DNA from: CAYRXM01 sp964449465
Lineage (GTDB): Bacteria; Chloroflexota; Anaerolineae; JAFGEY01
NCBI GenBank assembly: GCA_964449465.1
Contig: CAYVBK010000011.1
Location: forward strand, 66,572 to 130,571
DNA: 64,000 bases
Direction of reading: 5' to 3'
Of the stretch, positions 34,292-43,447 are shown one piece after another. The position numbers and the translations under genes were made by a program. The notes under the pieces are model-generated. The model was given only the letters and a program-made list of their open reading frames with translations. It was not told where the DNA came from and made no database searches. Each line of letters begins with the position of its first letter. The stretch's first letter is position 1.

Positions 34292-35470
34292 CTATACGGC
34301 GCGGCCGCGTTTGCTGCGGTCTTTGGCCGAGCGCACATACATGATGCCCCTGGCGGCCAGGGCGCGCTCAACCAGCAGTTCAACGGCGGCGCGCTCGTGT
34401 GTGGAGATGACGGCCTGCTCGTGCGCCTCGATCAGCGCGGTGGGGTAGGGCGGATACTGCCCGCAGCGCCGGCATTGATCTATCAGGGCAGCATGCACCA
34501 GGTTGAGCATTTCGGGGTTTTGGGCCACCCACTGCGGGGCTTCAATGCGGGCAATCTCGCCACCCACATTGAGGTAAAAGAACTGGATGTGGTGTACCTT
34601 GTATTCTTCGAGGATGACCGATTGGCTTTCAAATAGATCAGAACGCTGACCGGGGGCGAGCAGGCCGGCAAAAAGGTGCCGGTCACGCAGCGCGCCCAGG
34701 GTGCGGCACAGTTTTTGGTCGTCGCTCTGCTGCGGACAGCGGGCACATCCGCCAGACGGCGCATCGCAGAGCATCAGGCGCAGGCTGTTCAGCACATCCT
34801 GGCCGCCGGTATAGCTGATATAGCTGCACAGCGGCACGCCCTGCTCGCGCAAGCTGTCGAGGGCGGCAATAAAGCGACCCAGATATTCATCTTTGAAAGC
34901 GACATCTTCGTTTTGCAGGCTCCACAGAATCAGCGAACCATCGCGGATGGCCACCACCGGCGGCGAAAGACGTAAAGCAGCTTCTTGCAGCCCCATCATC
35001 TCTTGGACGCCCATCAAGATGCCCAATTGCGCCCCTTCCAGTGGGATACGTTTGCCTTCGGGATCGAAATACAGCTCTTCGTCACGAAAGCAAAATCGCC
35101 CGTCAGTGTAGAGATGGGCATCGGAGTGATGGCCGTAAGTGATGGCAGCATAGCCGATGTTCAAGACATAATAGCGTACCGAACTGTGGCGATCCGGTGG
35201 AATGGCCGAACCGTCCGAGGCGACCACGCTCCAATCGGCGGGCAGGGGCAGCGCGGCAAATGTGTCGGCCAGCGAGTTGACCGGCCGCGCCACCAGCCAG
35301 GGAATCTTGACCCCGCCGGCCCGTCGGCTGATCTTGTCGCGCACTGCGTCCGGATCGGTGGCACGGAGGCAGGCCAGCGCATCGGCGCGTTGCTGAGCCG
35401 AATCAATAGCCGGCCAGGCGGCGGCCATCTGCTCCAGGCGCGGGTACAGGTGATCAAGGTCTAGCGGCAC
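34292..35470 (-). CDS. nurA: NurA-domain DNA double-strand-break repair nuclease
   Basis: 392 residues. NurA nuclease motifs are present: VVASDGSAIPPDRH with the first catalytic Asp near residue 89, and VAIRDGSLILW with the second near 196, plus a C-terminal STHERAAVELLV helix. NurA is a 5'-3' nuclease that works with the HerA translocase in end resection. A Cys cluster CARCPQQ and CRRC may bind metal. The GTG start has GGAGG 5 nt upstream. It sits 39 nt after rny and about 20 nt before the HAS-barrel gene. No HerA is in the window. Confidence 0.88.
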   Translation of the reverse strand: MPLDLDHLYPRLEQMAAAWPAIDSAQQRADALACLRATDPDAVRDKISRRAGGVKIPWLVARPVNSLADTFAALPLPADWSVVASDGSAIPPDRHSSVRYYVLNIGYAAITYGHHSDAHLYTDGRFCFRDEELYFDPEGKRIPLEGAQLGILMGVQEMMGLQEAALRLSPPVVAIRDGSLILWSLQNEDVAFKDEYLGRFIAALDSLREQGVPLCSYISYTGGQDVLNSLRLMLCDAPSGGCARCPQQSDDQKLCRTLGALRDRHLFAGLLAPGQRSDLFESQSVILEEYKVHHIQFFYLNVGGEIARIEAPQWVAQNPEMLNLVHAALIDQCRRCGQYPPYPTALIEAHEQAVISTHERAAVELLVERALAARGIMYVRSAKDRSKRGRAV

Positions 35471-35509
35471 GCCTACCTCCAGGCATCATGACGCCGGTCA
35501 TAACGCCCG

Positions 35510-37048
35510 TTATTTGGCATAATCCACGGCGCGAGTCTCACGGATCACCGTCACTTTGATCTGGCCAGGGTATTGCAGCATTTCTTCCACACGGCGGGCA
35601 ATGTCTTTGGACAATTGAATGGAGGCCAGATCATCCAGGTCGTCGGGCTTGACAATGATGCGAATCTCGCGTCCGGCCTGGATGGCGTAGGATTGCGACA
35701 CGCCCTTGAACGAGTTTGCAATGTCTTCCAGCCCTTTGACGCGCTTGATATAGGTTTCGAGCGATTCGCGGCGGGCGCCGGGCCGGGCGCTGGAAATGGC
35801 ATCGGTGGCCGAGACGAGCAGAGCTTCCAGACACTGGGGTTCGGCTTCGCCATGATGCGAGATGATACAGTTGATCACCTGAGGCGAGCAACCGTATCGC
35901 TTGGCCAGGTCGGCGCCGATGGCGGCATGGGTGCCTTCGACCTCATGGTCTACGGCTTTGCCAATGTCATGCAAAAGAGCGCCTTCTTTGGCCAGCATCA
36001 CATCGGCGCCCAGTTCAGCGGCCATCATGCCGGCCAGGTGAGCCATTTCAACCGAGTGGATCAAGACATTTTGCCCATAGCTGGTGCGATATTTGAGCCG
36101 CCCCACCAATTGCACCAGTTCGGGGTGCAGGCCAGGCAGCCCCACTTCGATGACGGCCTGCTCGCCGGCTTCGGCAATCTCGGCAGCCACTTCTTTGGTG
36201 GCTTTGGCTACCACCGCTTCGATGCGGCCGGGATGGATGCGCCCATCGGCGATCAGTTTATTGAGGGCGACACGGGCAATTTCACGGCGTACCGGGTCGA
36301 AACTGGACAGCACCACCGCTTCGGGGGTGTCGTCTACGATGACATCTACGCCGGCAGCCTGTTCAAAAGCGCGGATATTGCGACCGCTGCGGCCAATGAT
36401 GCGTCCCTTCATATCGTCGCCGGGCAGCATGACCATCGAGACGGTGGTTTCTGAAACCTGTTCTGAGGCGCAGCGTTGGATGGCCAGGGTGATGATCTCA
36501 CGGGCTTTTTTGTCGGCTTCCTGGCGGGTATAGTCTTCGACTTCGCGAATGACCCGCGCCATTTCGTCGCGGACGCGGGTCCCTACATCTTGGAGCAAGA
36601 GTTCTTTGGCCTCTTCTTGGGTCAGTTGGGCAATGCGCTCCAGTTCGACCGATTGTTTGGCGTGCATTTCTTCGATCTGATTTTTGAGCTTGTCCACGCG
36701 GCTCTGGCGTTGGTTTAGCTTTTTCTCGCGGTCTTCCAGGCGGTCTATGCTCTTGTCCAGGGCCTCACGCCGTCTTTGCAGTCGTTCGTCTTCCTGGTGC
36801 AGTTCTTGCAGCCGCCGCTTGGTCTCGGCCTCGGCCTGGCTGCGAACCTGGATGGCTTCTTCTTCGGCCTTTACGCGGATGGACTTGGCCCTGGTTTCTG
36901 CCTCGCCGATCATCTGCGTGACCTGCGCTTGGGCCAGTCTGAGTTGTGAAGAGGCCATCGAGCGTTGGACGAAGATGACGGATAGGCTACCTACGACAAT
37001 GCCTATCACGCCGGCTAGAATGATCAAAATAATTTCCGTCAATCCCAT
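35510..37048 (-). CDS. rny: Ribonuclease Y
   Basis: 512 residues, canonical RNase Y. An N-terminal membrane helix (about 3-25) is followed by a long coiled coil (about 30-190), a KH domain (GRIIGRSGRNIRAFEQAAGV, about 215-270) and an HD domain with HDIGKAVDHE (metal-binding His-Asp). RNase Y is the membrane-bound endonuclease that starts mRNA decay in many bacteria. The ATG overlaps the recX stop by 10 nt, so translation is coupled. Having rny in one operon with nurA and recX places RNA decay and DNA repair functions under one promoter. Confidence 0.97.
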   Translation of the reverse strand: MGLTEIILIILAGVIGIVVGSLSVIFVQRSMASSQLRLAQAQVTQMIGEAETRAKSIRVKAEEEAIQVRSQAEAETKRRLQELHQEDERLQRRREALDKSIDRLEDREKKLNQRQSRVDKLKNQIEEMHAKQSVELERIAQLTQEEAKELLLQDVGTRVRDEMARVIREVEDYTRQEADKKAREIITLAIQRCASEQVSETTVSMVMLPGDDMKGRIIGRSGRNIRAFEQAAGVDVIVDDTPEAVVLSSFDPVRREIARVALNKLIADGRIHPGRIEAVVAKATKEVAAEIAEAGEQAVIEVGLPGLHPELVQLVGRLKYRTSYGQNVLIHSVEMAHLAGMMAAELGADVMLAKEGALLHDIGKAVDHEVEGTHAAIGADLAKRYGCSPQVINCIISHHGEAEPQCLEALLVSATDAISSARPGARRESLETYIKRVKGLEDIANSFKGVSQSYAIQAGREIRIIVKPDDLDDLASIQLSKDIARRVEEMLQYPGQIKVTVIRETRAVDYAK

Positions 37049-37692
37049 ATTTCTTCCTCTCTCTGTTCAATCTGTTTCTGTTCGGCCGCCATGCGCTGCC
37101 ACACCTCTTCGATCACATCATAGTTAAAACCGCGCCGCTGCAAAAAAGCATACAATTTGCGGCGAAAATCGGCCGGTTCGAGGTGCTGCCAGCGACGGGA
37201 CTGTTGAGTGGCGGCCCGGTAGGCACCGTCGGTTTGATCCAATTGTTGTACCGTGTCGTCAATGAGCGAGTCGGCGATCCCTTTTTGGCGCAACTCGTGG
37301 CGCAGAGCGAGAGTTCCGCGCGGGCTGAACTGTTGGCGATTACGAACCCAGACCTGCGCAAAATCCTGGTCGTTTAGCAAACCGGCCAGGGACAGGCGTT
37401 CGATCACGAATTGGATGGTTGATGGCGCAAATTCTTTGCGCTCCAACCAGCGGGTTACTTCATCCTGACTGCGCGGGCGAAAGGACAAAAAGTCTAGCGA
37501 CATTTCATAGGCGCGATCTTGCTCATCGGCCATGCGCAAGTCGGCAATGTCCGAGTCGCTGAGATATTGCCCCCTGCTGAGCTGGGCCGCCCGCAGCAGG
37601 GTCAGGCTAAAGGCAAATTCACCGTCTATCAGGATGTTGGCTCGTTTTTTGTTGCGCGTTTGCGCCTGGATTGCCGTGATTTGACCTGCCAT
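37039..37692 (-). CDS. recX: Recombination regulator RecX
   Basis: 217 residues. Tandem three-helix RecX repeats are clear: SLDFLSFRPRSQDEVTRWL, FVIERLSLAGLLNDQDFAQVWVRNR (in part), LRHELRQKGIADSLID and a last LYAFLQRRGFNYDVIEEV. RecX binds and modulates RecA filaments. The ATG at 37692 fits the family N-terminus (GQITAIQAQTRN); upstream codons would run through a terminator-like hairpin. The ribosome binding site is weak. recA is not adjacent, and the gene overlaps rny. It is the first gene of the recX-rny-nurA-HAS-wecG series. Confidence 0.9.
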   Translation of the reverse strand: MAGQITAIQAQTRNKKRANILIDGEFAFSLTLLRAAQLSRGQYLSDSDIADLRMADEQDRAYEMSLDFLSFRPRSQDEVTRWLERKEFAPSTIQFVIERLSLAGLLNDQDFAQVWVRNRQQFSPRGTLALRHELRQKGIADSLIDDTVQQLDQTDGAYRAATQQSRRWQHLEPADFRRKLYAFLQRRGFNYDVIEEVWQRMAAEQKQIEQREEEIWD

Positions 37693-37703
37693 CTCGCGCT
37701 CGA

Positions 37704-37741
37704 CAAAAAAAAAGCTGTGGCAGACCTGGCAGCCACAGCTT
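37704..37741 (-). terminator. Intrinsic-terminator-like hairpin in the recX leader
   Basis: On the minus strand a perfect 10-bp stem AAGCTGTGGC/GCCACAGCTT (arms 37732-37741 and 37712-37721) with a 10-nt loop is followed by a run of eight or more T. It ends about 19 nt before the recX ATG. No minus-strand gene lies upstream for it to terminate, so it may act as an attenuator for the recX-rny operon. Confidence 0.85.
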
Positions 37742-38459
37742 GAATCTGTCAGGATGAATAGAGTCTGCTCTGGTGATGACAACAGACGACCGTTCAACCT
37801 GAACCGGATTGTGATGATCATACAGGACCATGATCACCGTGATTTAGAAACGTGATGGTTCCCCATTGTGGGTGCAAATACAGTCAATAGATCAGCCCGA
37901 TGGATAGAGATGGGCCCATCTGGAAAAAAGTCTGGCTTTCAAATATAACGTCCCGGCTTGTAGTGGCAAACTGGAGCCAAGTGGGTCAATTCAAGACGTA
38001 TATTGACCTGGCATGCGGACCGGCTCTTGGAATCGGCGCCTGAAACAAGACGATCAAACCCTTTGTCATGAACCCATTTATGCTGAACAACGCCTGGTTT
38101 TACGATATATCACATGATGAACAATTAAATAGCATTTTGGAAGCATTGACTTGGGTAACTGCGCCCCGGCCTGGACATGATCTTGTATGACTGGGCACCC
38201 TGAGAGCGATCTCGTAAACGGGTTTATCAGAACCATTGGTTTCCCTGGCTGTGTGCGATTCGTGCCATTGACCCTATGCATCAAAGAACAAGACACAAGA
38301 TGCAGAGAGTAACTCTAGTTTACAACAAAAAGGTGTAAAAGGCAAGTGCGGAAAGTAGGTGGATTCAGGTGATTCTATTACTTTATTTTAACCGGATCCT
38401 AACCATTACCCGCTATACTGATGCTTGAAGAACGGATCAAAAATTGGAGGGTGAAAATT
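37742..38459. other. 718-bp region without genes between the recX and exopolysaccharide operons
   Basis: No convincing protein or structural RNA gene was found; the longest frame (72 codons, minus strand) looks random. It contains several short inverted repeats, for example near 37829-37858 (ATCAC/GTGAT) and 37892-37915 (GCCC/GGGC). A TATACT at 38414-38419 could be the -10 of the first exopolysaccharide gene but lacks a clear -35. No RNase P, tmRNA or SRP RNA signature was seen. Confidence 0.55.
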
Positions 38460-39140
38460 ATGGAACTTGTCGTAACTGGTGTAGGGCGAACCCGAATTGT
38501 TCACTATGGACGTTTGAATCGGATTGCCAAACGAGTCATGGACCTGGCCATTTCTTTGTTGGTGTTGCCGGTGTTGCTTCCTTTGATGGGTATTATTGCC
38601 GTCATTATTCGACTGGACTCTTCCGGCCCGGCCATTTTCAAGCAGACTCGCGTGGGCAGGGGGGGGCGACGGTTCACCGTGTACAAATTCCGCACCATGC
38701 AGCACAAGCTGGATGATTCTTTTCATCAGGCTTTTATGACTGCCTTTATTCAAGGGCAAATGGAAGAGGGCGACGATGGCAAGACGGTCTTCAAGCCATT
38801 CAAAGAGTCGCAGGTGACTCGTGTGGGGCGATTTTTGCGCAAGACCAGCCTGGATGAGTTGCCACAGTTGATCAATGTGATCAAGGGTGAAATGAGCCTG
38901 GTGGGACCGCGACCCAATGTGACGTGGGAAGTGGAAGCCTATAAAAACTGGCACCGCGAGCGGTTGGCCGTGCTGCCGGGGATCACCGGGCTGGCGCAGG
39001 TGAACGGGCGCAGTTCGATCAGCTTTGATACGATTGTGCGGTATGATATTGAGTATGTGCGCCATCAAAGTGTGTGGATGGACGTTCAGATTTTGTGGAA
39101 GACTGTTGCCTCGGTGCTGAATGGCAGAGGGGCGGGATAG
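38460..39140 (+). CDS. Short undecaprenyl-phosphate sugar-phosphate transferase (priming enzyme)
   Basis: 226 residues, only the catalytic part of the family. One N-terminal hydrophobic hairpin (about 25-50, AISLLVLPVLLPLMGII) is followed by IRLDSSGPAIFKQTRVGRGG, YKFRTM, the DELPQLINVIKGEMSLVGPRP motif and GLAQVNGR. It loads the first sugar phosphate on undecaprenyl phosphate at the inner membrane face. The ATG at 38460 follows GGAGGG with 8 nt; an earlier ATG (38421) has no such site. It opens the exopolysaccharide locus and is followed by a strong terminator, so it may be expressed apart from the rest. Confidence 0.93.
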   Translation: MELVVTGVGRTRIVHYGRLNRIAKRVMDLAISLLVLPVLLPLMGIIAVIIRLDSSGPAIFKQTRVGRGGRRFTVYKFRTMQHKLDDSFHQAFMTAFIQGQMEEGDDGKTVFKPFKESQVTRVGRFLRKTSLDELPQLINVIKGEMSLVGPRPNVTWEVEAYKNWHRERLAVLPGITGLAQVNGRSSISFDTIVRYDIEYVRHQSVWMDVQILWKTVASVLNGRGAG

Positions 39141-39166
39141 CTTTTGACATCTGCATACAGGTTTTC

Positions 39167-39225
39167 AAAACCCGTTTTCTGTTCAGGCTGTGAACTGCCG
39201 CCGCTGAAAACGGGTTTTGTTTTTC
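39167..39225 (+). terminator. Intrinsic terminator after the priming sugar transferase
   Basis: Perfect 13-bp arms AAAACCCGTTTTC (39167-39179) and GAAAACGGGTTTT (39206-39218), followed by GTTTTTC. The loop contains a smaller GTTCA/TGAAC hairpin. Confidence 0.9.
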
Positions 39226-39244
39226 ACAAGAGTGTTTGGCTCTG

Positions 39245-39272
39245 TTGTCTCGTGGGTATTTTGGTGTATACT
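39245..39272 (+). promoter_or_regulatory. Promoter of the main exopolysaccharide operon
   Basis: TTGTCT (39245-39250), 16-bp spacer, TATACT (39267-39272), about 83 nt before the Wzz/BY-kinase start and just after the preceding terminator. Confidence 0.65.
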
Positions 39273-39355
39273 TGGCTGAATAGAGTTTGTGATGACAAAC
39301 AATAAATATTTTGTGGCAATGTCGGCACATTGGGGGTGGGCTGGTTGGATAAAAG

Positions 39356-40918
39356 ATGGACCTAAAAATATATTTTGACATTTTACAAAGACGCTTTTTG
39401 ATCATTATTATTGTAGTTGCAACGGCTTTGTCTGTATTGACATTGGCCGGGCTGATCATTCCTCCTGTTTATATGGCCAGAGCTACGGTGCGCGTGCTCT
39501 TGGATGTAGGAGTGACAGATTTCACACTTCGAGAAGATTATGTAACCAGATTGCTCAATACATATACATTTATAGTTCGGAGTGAGCCGGTTTTGCGCGA
39601 GGCGCGGAATAATTTGTCGCCGAGAGCAGATTCGCTCTCGCTCAGCGATTTGCGTGAAAATATTGAAGTATCTGTCATTCCCGAAACAGAATTGATTACT
39701 ATTATCGTGTCCAATCGAGATGCGGTTCTGGCTCAGGATTTGGCAAATCGATTGGCTTCATTGTTGATCGGGCATGCTCAAAATCTCTATGTCGGCAGCA
39801 GCAAGAGCACGCGGCAAATTCTGGAAGAGCAATTGGCAGCGATGGGGAACGAAATTGAACAGGACCGACAGCGTCTGACCACATTGCTCAGCGAGTCCGC
39901 CGCAAATGAACAAATCGAAGCATTACAAAAACAAATTCAGTTCAAAGAAGATTCATTGGATCGTTTGTTGGATCGGTACGAGTTGGCACGTTTGAATGAA
40001 TCGCTGCGCGCCAACAGTATTACAATTGTTGAGCCGGCTCGCGCTCCCAGCATTCCGACAAACCAATTGACCTTGAAAGATATGGCTCTCGGTCTGGCTG
40101 TCGGGGTGTTTGGCGGTGTGGGATTGTCTTTGGTTTTGGAAAATCTGGATACACGCATTCACAGTATTCAACAACTTGAACATCTGATCCGGATGCCTTT
40201 TCCGGTCACTGTGTTGGGAACTGTTCCATCTGGATTGTTGACCGTCAAAGAGTTTGGAGATGAACCTGTCTCACAACTGAACGGGTCTTTGGTTGAAGCC
40301 TATCGCCTGTTGGAACAAAACTTGCTAGCGGAAGGAAAAGGCAAGACAACCCAAACCATTCTGGTGACCAGCGCCGTTGCGGAGGAGGGCAAATCAACGG
40401 TGGCGGCTAATCTGGCGCGAACTTTTGCCGAACGGGGGGTGACCATATTTCTGGCTGATGTCGATCTACGTCGTCCTTCGGTGGGCAAAATGTTCCACAT
40501 TGATGCAAGAATAGGACTCAATGATTTGCTACAGAATCGTCAGTCTATTACCGGCGATTTGCTCAGTCAAATCATTCAACCGGTTGAATCGCCCAGCCTG
40601 TTTGTGATTGCAAACAGCGATGCGGTGTCTAATCCGACCTATCTGCTTTCGGCGCCGATGATGGCTTCTCTGGTTAACAATCTGAAAATGCAGGCACAAA
40701 CAACCTTTCTTGATGCTCCTCCAATTCTGGGAATGGCCGACGTTTCGATTTTGGCTCCGCTGGTGGACAATATCATCCTGGTGGTTCGCCAGGGGATGAC
40801 CAGACGCGAGCATCTGCTCTCGGCTATCAAGCAACTACAAGCTGACCGTCCGCGCGAATTGGGAATCGTTTTTGTGAGCAAGGGCAGCAAAGATTGGGAA
40901 TACCAATCAAGTTTGTGA
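39356..40918 (+). CDS. Wzz-type chain-length regulator fused to BY-kinase domain
   Basis: 520 residues. A Wzz domain with membrane helices near 14-36 and 242-262 encloses an extracytoplasmic helical part (about 45-235). The cytoplasmic C-terminus is a bacterial tyrosine kinase: Walker A EEGKST (K346), Walker A' ADVDLRRP (about 368) and Walker B FLDAPP (about 445). These proteins control polymer length and export. The tail has a single tyrosine (WEYQSSL) instead of the usual Tyr cluster, so autophosphorylation control may be simplified or absent. The ribosome binding site is poor. It heads a run of closely spaced genes. Confidence 0.92.
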   Translation: MDLKIYFDILQRRFLIIIIVVATALSVLTLAGLIIPPVYMARATVRVLLDVGVTDFTLREDYVTRLLNTYTFIVRSEPVLREARNNLSPRADSLSLSDLRENIEVSVIPETELITIIVSNRDAVLAQDLANRLASLLIGHAQNLYVGSSKSTRQILEEQLAAMGNEIEQDRQRLTTLLSESAANEQIEALQKQIQFKEDSLDRLLDRYELARLNESLRANSITIVEPARAPSIPTNQLTLKDMALGLAVGVFGGVGLSLVLENLDTRIHSIQQLEHLIRMPFPVTVLGTVPSGLLTVKEFGDEPVSQLNGSLVEAYRLLEQNLLAEGKGKTTQTILVTSAVAEEGKSTVAANLARTFAERGVTIFLADVDLRRPSVGKMFHIDARIGLNDLLQNRQSITGDLLSQIIQPVESPSLFVIANSDAVSNPTYLLSAPMMASLVNNLKMQAQTTFLDAPPILGMADVSILAPLVDNIILVVRQGMTRREHLLSAIKQLQADRPRELGIVFVSKGSKDWEYQSSL

Positions 40919-40954
40919 TAAAAACAGGGATTGATTGACATCGAGTTGGTCTGG

Positions 40955-42433
40955 ATGGATCGGTTCAAATTTTTCCACAAAGTAAATCCCAATATTCTGG
41001 CCTGGTTGAGTGCTGTTGTGATCGGCGGTGTGATGGGTATCTTGTCCGTCTATTTCAAAACAGCCTCATCCAAGTGGATCGTGGTCATATTGGGCGCCGT
41101 GTTTGCGCCTACTGTGGTTTTGTTGGTTCAGGACATCAAAAAGCTGGTGTTGATGGCTTTTATCATTGATACATTTTTGGGTGTTGATATTGCTATCCTC
41201 AATAAAGGATGGCATAGTGGCGGGCCAACGGGTTTTATGGTGTCTTTGACGACCATTGGCCTGGTAGCCGGCTATGTATTGTGGATCATTGAGAAAACTC
41301 CCCGACCGCGCTTTTTCCCCCAGGTCACCATCCCGGCACTGCTTGTGTTGCTCATGATCTCGCTTTCGTTTTTCAATTCTTCCAACTGGCTGTTGAGTGC
41401 GTTTGGGCTTTTTCTCAGAGTACAGGCTTTTTTAATGTATTTCTATATCGTAAACCATGTAAATACGTGGAAGATTGTACGGTTTGTGCTTGTGGTTCTG
41501 GCTATCTGCCTTTTACTACAGAGTGCATTGATGGTACTGCAATATTTTTCTGGGACAGCTTTGAATATCGGTGGACTGATCACTAGCGAATCTATGTCTA
41601 TGGGCGGAGAGGGTGTGGTTGGAGATCGCGTTTCGGGCACTTTGGGTAGACCTGGCAAGGCGGCCCTCTATTTGAACTCGTTGCTTTCGATCATGATTGC
41701 GCTCATGTTCACCACCAAGTTGATGGACAGGTGGTTTCCGTGGGTAGTGGCATCAGCGGCGCTAGGTGCGGTAGCTCTGATCGCTACATCTTCGCGCGGT
41801 GGTTGGATTGCTTTTGCTGCTTCGATGCTCATCGTGATGGGGCGAGGTGCCTGGATCAAACAGGGACGGAAAAATCTGAGTATCATTTTGCTGGGTGGAG
41901 CATTGGCTTTGCTGGTCTTTGGTGGACAAATCGAACAGCGGCTGATCACTGTAGCCGAGGATAACACACGCGAGTTGTTGGACACGATGGCTTATAATAT
42001 CATCAAAGCTTATCCTTTAGGCATTGGTGAGAACACCTATGACCTGATAATGAGCGACAAGTACGCACACCCGGATATGGTCGGTCATACACATTTGCCT
42101 GTTCATAACCGATATTTGATGGTTTGGGCCGAAACAGGAGCTCAGGGGTTGATCGCCTTTATTTTGTTTCTGGCTGCCCCATTCTGGCAGGCAAGAAAGT
42201 GGTTGTTCGATCCCCAGGCCGGGCCCAATAGAGTTGCGTTGGGGATTGGTTTGCTGGGAGGTTTGACTGCGCACATTGTACATATGCGCAGTGAGAACTT
42301 TAATACGCTACCTGAAACGATATTACTGTGGTTCCTTGTGGCAATGACAGTTTCGGTCAGTCATTTGAGCGATGAGCAAGTCAAACCAACGCGGTCGAAA
42401 CCTCTTGAATTATCGAATCACTCCGAGTGGTGA
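40955..42433 (+). CDS. O-antigen ligase/polymerase-like (Wzy_C) membrane protein
   Basis: 492 residues with about 11-12 membrane helices. The Wzy_C-type region shows TSSRGGWIAFAASM and a large outer loop with HTHLPVHNRYLMVWAETG, which carries the His and Arg typical of O-antigen ligases/polymerases. It probably polymerises or ligates lipid-linked repeat units outside the membrane. The start is uncertain: ATG 40955 is used; TTG 40931 is 24 nt upstream, immediately after AGGGA. It lies between the BY-kinase and a deacetylase. Its stop lies within 15 nt of the next start. Confidence 0.82.
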   Translation: MDRFKFFHKVNPNILAWLSAVVIGGVMGILSVYFKTASSKWIVVILGAVFAPTVVLLVQDIKKLVLMAFIIDTFLGVDIAILNKGWHSGGPTGFMVSLTTIGLVAGYVLWIIEKTPRPRFFPQVTIPALLVLLMISLSFFNSSNWLLSAFGLFLRVQAFLMYFYIVNHVNTWKIVRFVLVVLAICLLLQSALMVLQYFSGTALNIGGLITSESMSMGGEGVVGDRVSGTLGRPGKAALYLNSLLSIMIALMFTTKLMDRWFPWVVASAALGAVALIATSSRGGWIAFAASMLIVMGRGAWIKQGRKNLSIILLGGALALLVFGGQIEQRLITVAEDNTRELLDTMAYNIIKAYPLGIGENTYDLIMSDKYAHPDMVGHTHLPVHNRYLMVWAETGAQGLIAFILFLAAPFWQARKWLFDPQAGPNRVALGIGLLGGLTAHIVHMRSENFNTLPETILLWFLVAMTVSVSHLSDEQVKPTRSKPLELSNHSEW

Positions 42434-42447
42434 AAGGCCAAGGTGGG

Positions 42448-43422
42448 ATGCCAGAATTATTGACTGGAATGATCAATACCATTGACAAATTTATTTCGCA
42501 AGCGTATGTCTTGCTATTCAAGGATCGGAGCGCATTGATCTCAGTTCTTTTGCATGGCATGGTTGAACATAAGCGAGAACTGGAACGCAACCTGCTCGAC
42601 CCTCAATTGGTCATTACACCAGGTATTTTGCGCCGCTTGATCGAGTATTATCTGGAGCAAAACTATATTTTTGTGTCTCCTCAAGATATTTTAGCCGGAC
42701 TGGAAGCTGATAAAAGATATTTGATGATCACCTTTGATGATGGTTATTATAACAATCTTTTATCGCTCTCTGTGTTAAAGGAATATCAAGTGCCGGCTAT
42801 TTTTTTTATCTCGACCAGCCATGTGCTAGAGAATAAATCTTTTTGGTGGGATGCAGTCTATCGCGCACGACGCACAAGTGGTTTTTCCATCGGACAAATT
42901 GATCAGGAATGTGAGGCTCTCAAGCGTCAGAAACACGATGCAATAGAAAAATATGTCTTGGATACCTTTGGTGAAAATGCTTTGCACCCGATTTCCGATC
43001 AAGATCGCCCGTTTACACCCGCAGAGCTAAAATCTTTTGCCACAGAGCCTTTTGTTCATCTGGGCAACCATACACATCATCATGCCATCTTGACTAACTG
43101 TGCAGATTCTGAAATCAGGGCCGAGATCGTTGATTGCCAGGATGTGTTGTTCAACCTGACCAATTCGCGGCCTGTTATCATTGCTTACCCCAATGGAAAT
43201 TATTCGGATCGAGTGCTGTTCATTGCCAGACAGGCCGGTTTGCAACTCGGTGTGACAGTTCATGCTCACAAAAACTATTTGCCGATCAGTTTACAGGGAA
43301 CCGGGTCTTTGCTGCTGAATCGTTATATCCTTTGGCAAGATCGAGATATAGAAAAGCAATGTGCATGTTTTCGCTCTGACATACAGGTGAAAAGCACAAT
43401 CAAGACGTGGATGCGTATGTAA
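42448..43422 (+). CDS. Polysaccharide deacetylase (NodB/CE4 fold)
   Basis: 324 residues. The CE4 motifs are visible: motif 1 TFDDGYYNN (D97, D98) and motif 2 NHTHHH (H208, H212), which bind metal. The C-terminal part has IAYPNGNYS, the motif 3 region. It may remove N-acetyl groups from the polysaccharide. There is no clear signal peptide. The start is not certain: ATG 42448 is used, while in-frame GTGs at 42427/42430 overlap the upstream stop. It is embedded in the exopolysaccharide operon. Confidence 0.85.
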   Translation: MPELLTGMINTIDKFISQAYVLLFKDRSALISVLLHGMVEHKRELERNLLDPQLVITPGILRRLIEYYLEQNYIFVSPQDILAGLEADKRYLMITFDDGYYNNLLSLSVLKEYQVPAIFFISTSHVLENKSFWWDAVYRARRTSGFSIGQIDQECEALKRQKHDAIEKYVLDTFGENALHPISDQDRPFTPAELKSFATEPFVHLGNHTHHHAILTNCADSEIRAEIVDCQDVLFNLTNSRPVIIAYPNGNYSDRVLFIARQAGLQLGVTVHAHKNYLPISLQGTGSLLLNRYILWQDRDIEKQCACFRSDIQVKSTIKTWMRM

Positions 43423-43447
43423 TCCAATTCAAAAAGGAATCGGGCAA

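Noticed and set aside
38078..38296. 72-codon minus-strand frame in the gap before the exopolysaccharide locus
   Set aside because: No ribosome binding site, random composition, no neighbouring gene on that strand.
38391..38419. Promoter of the first exopolysaccharide gene with -10 TATACT
   Set aside because: The -10 is good but the -35 position (ACCGGA) does not match, so only a possible -10 is mentioned in the gap description.
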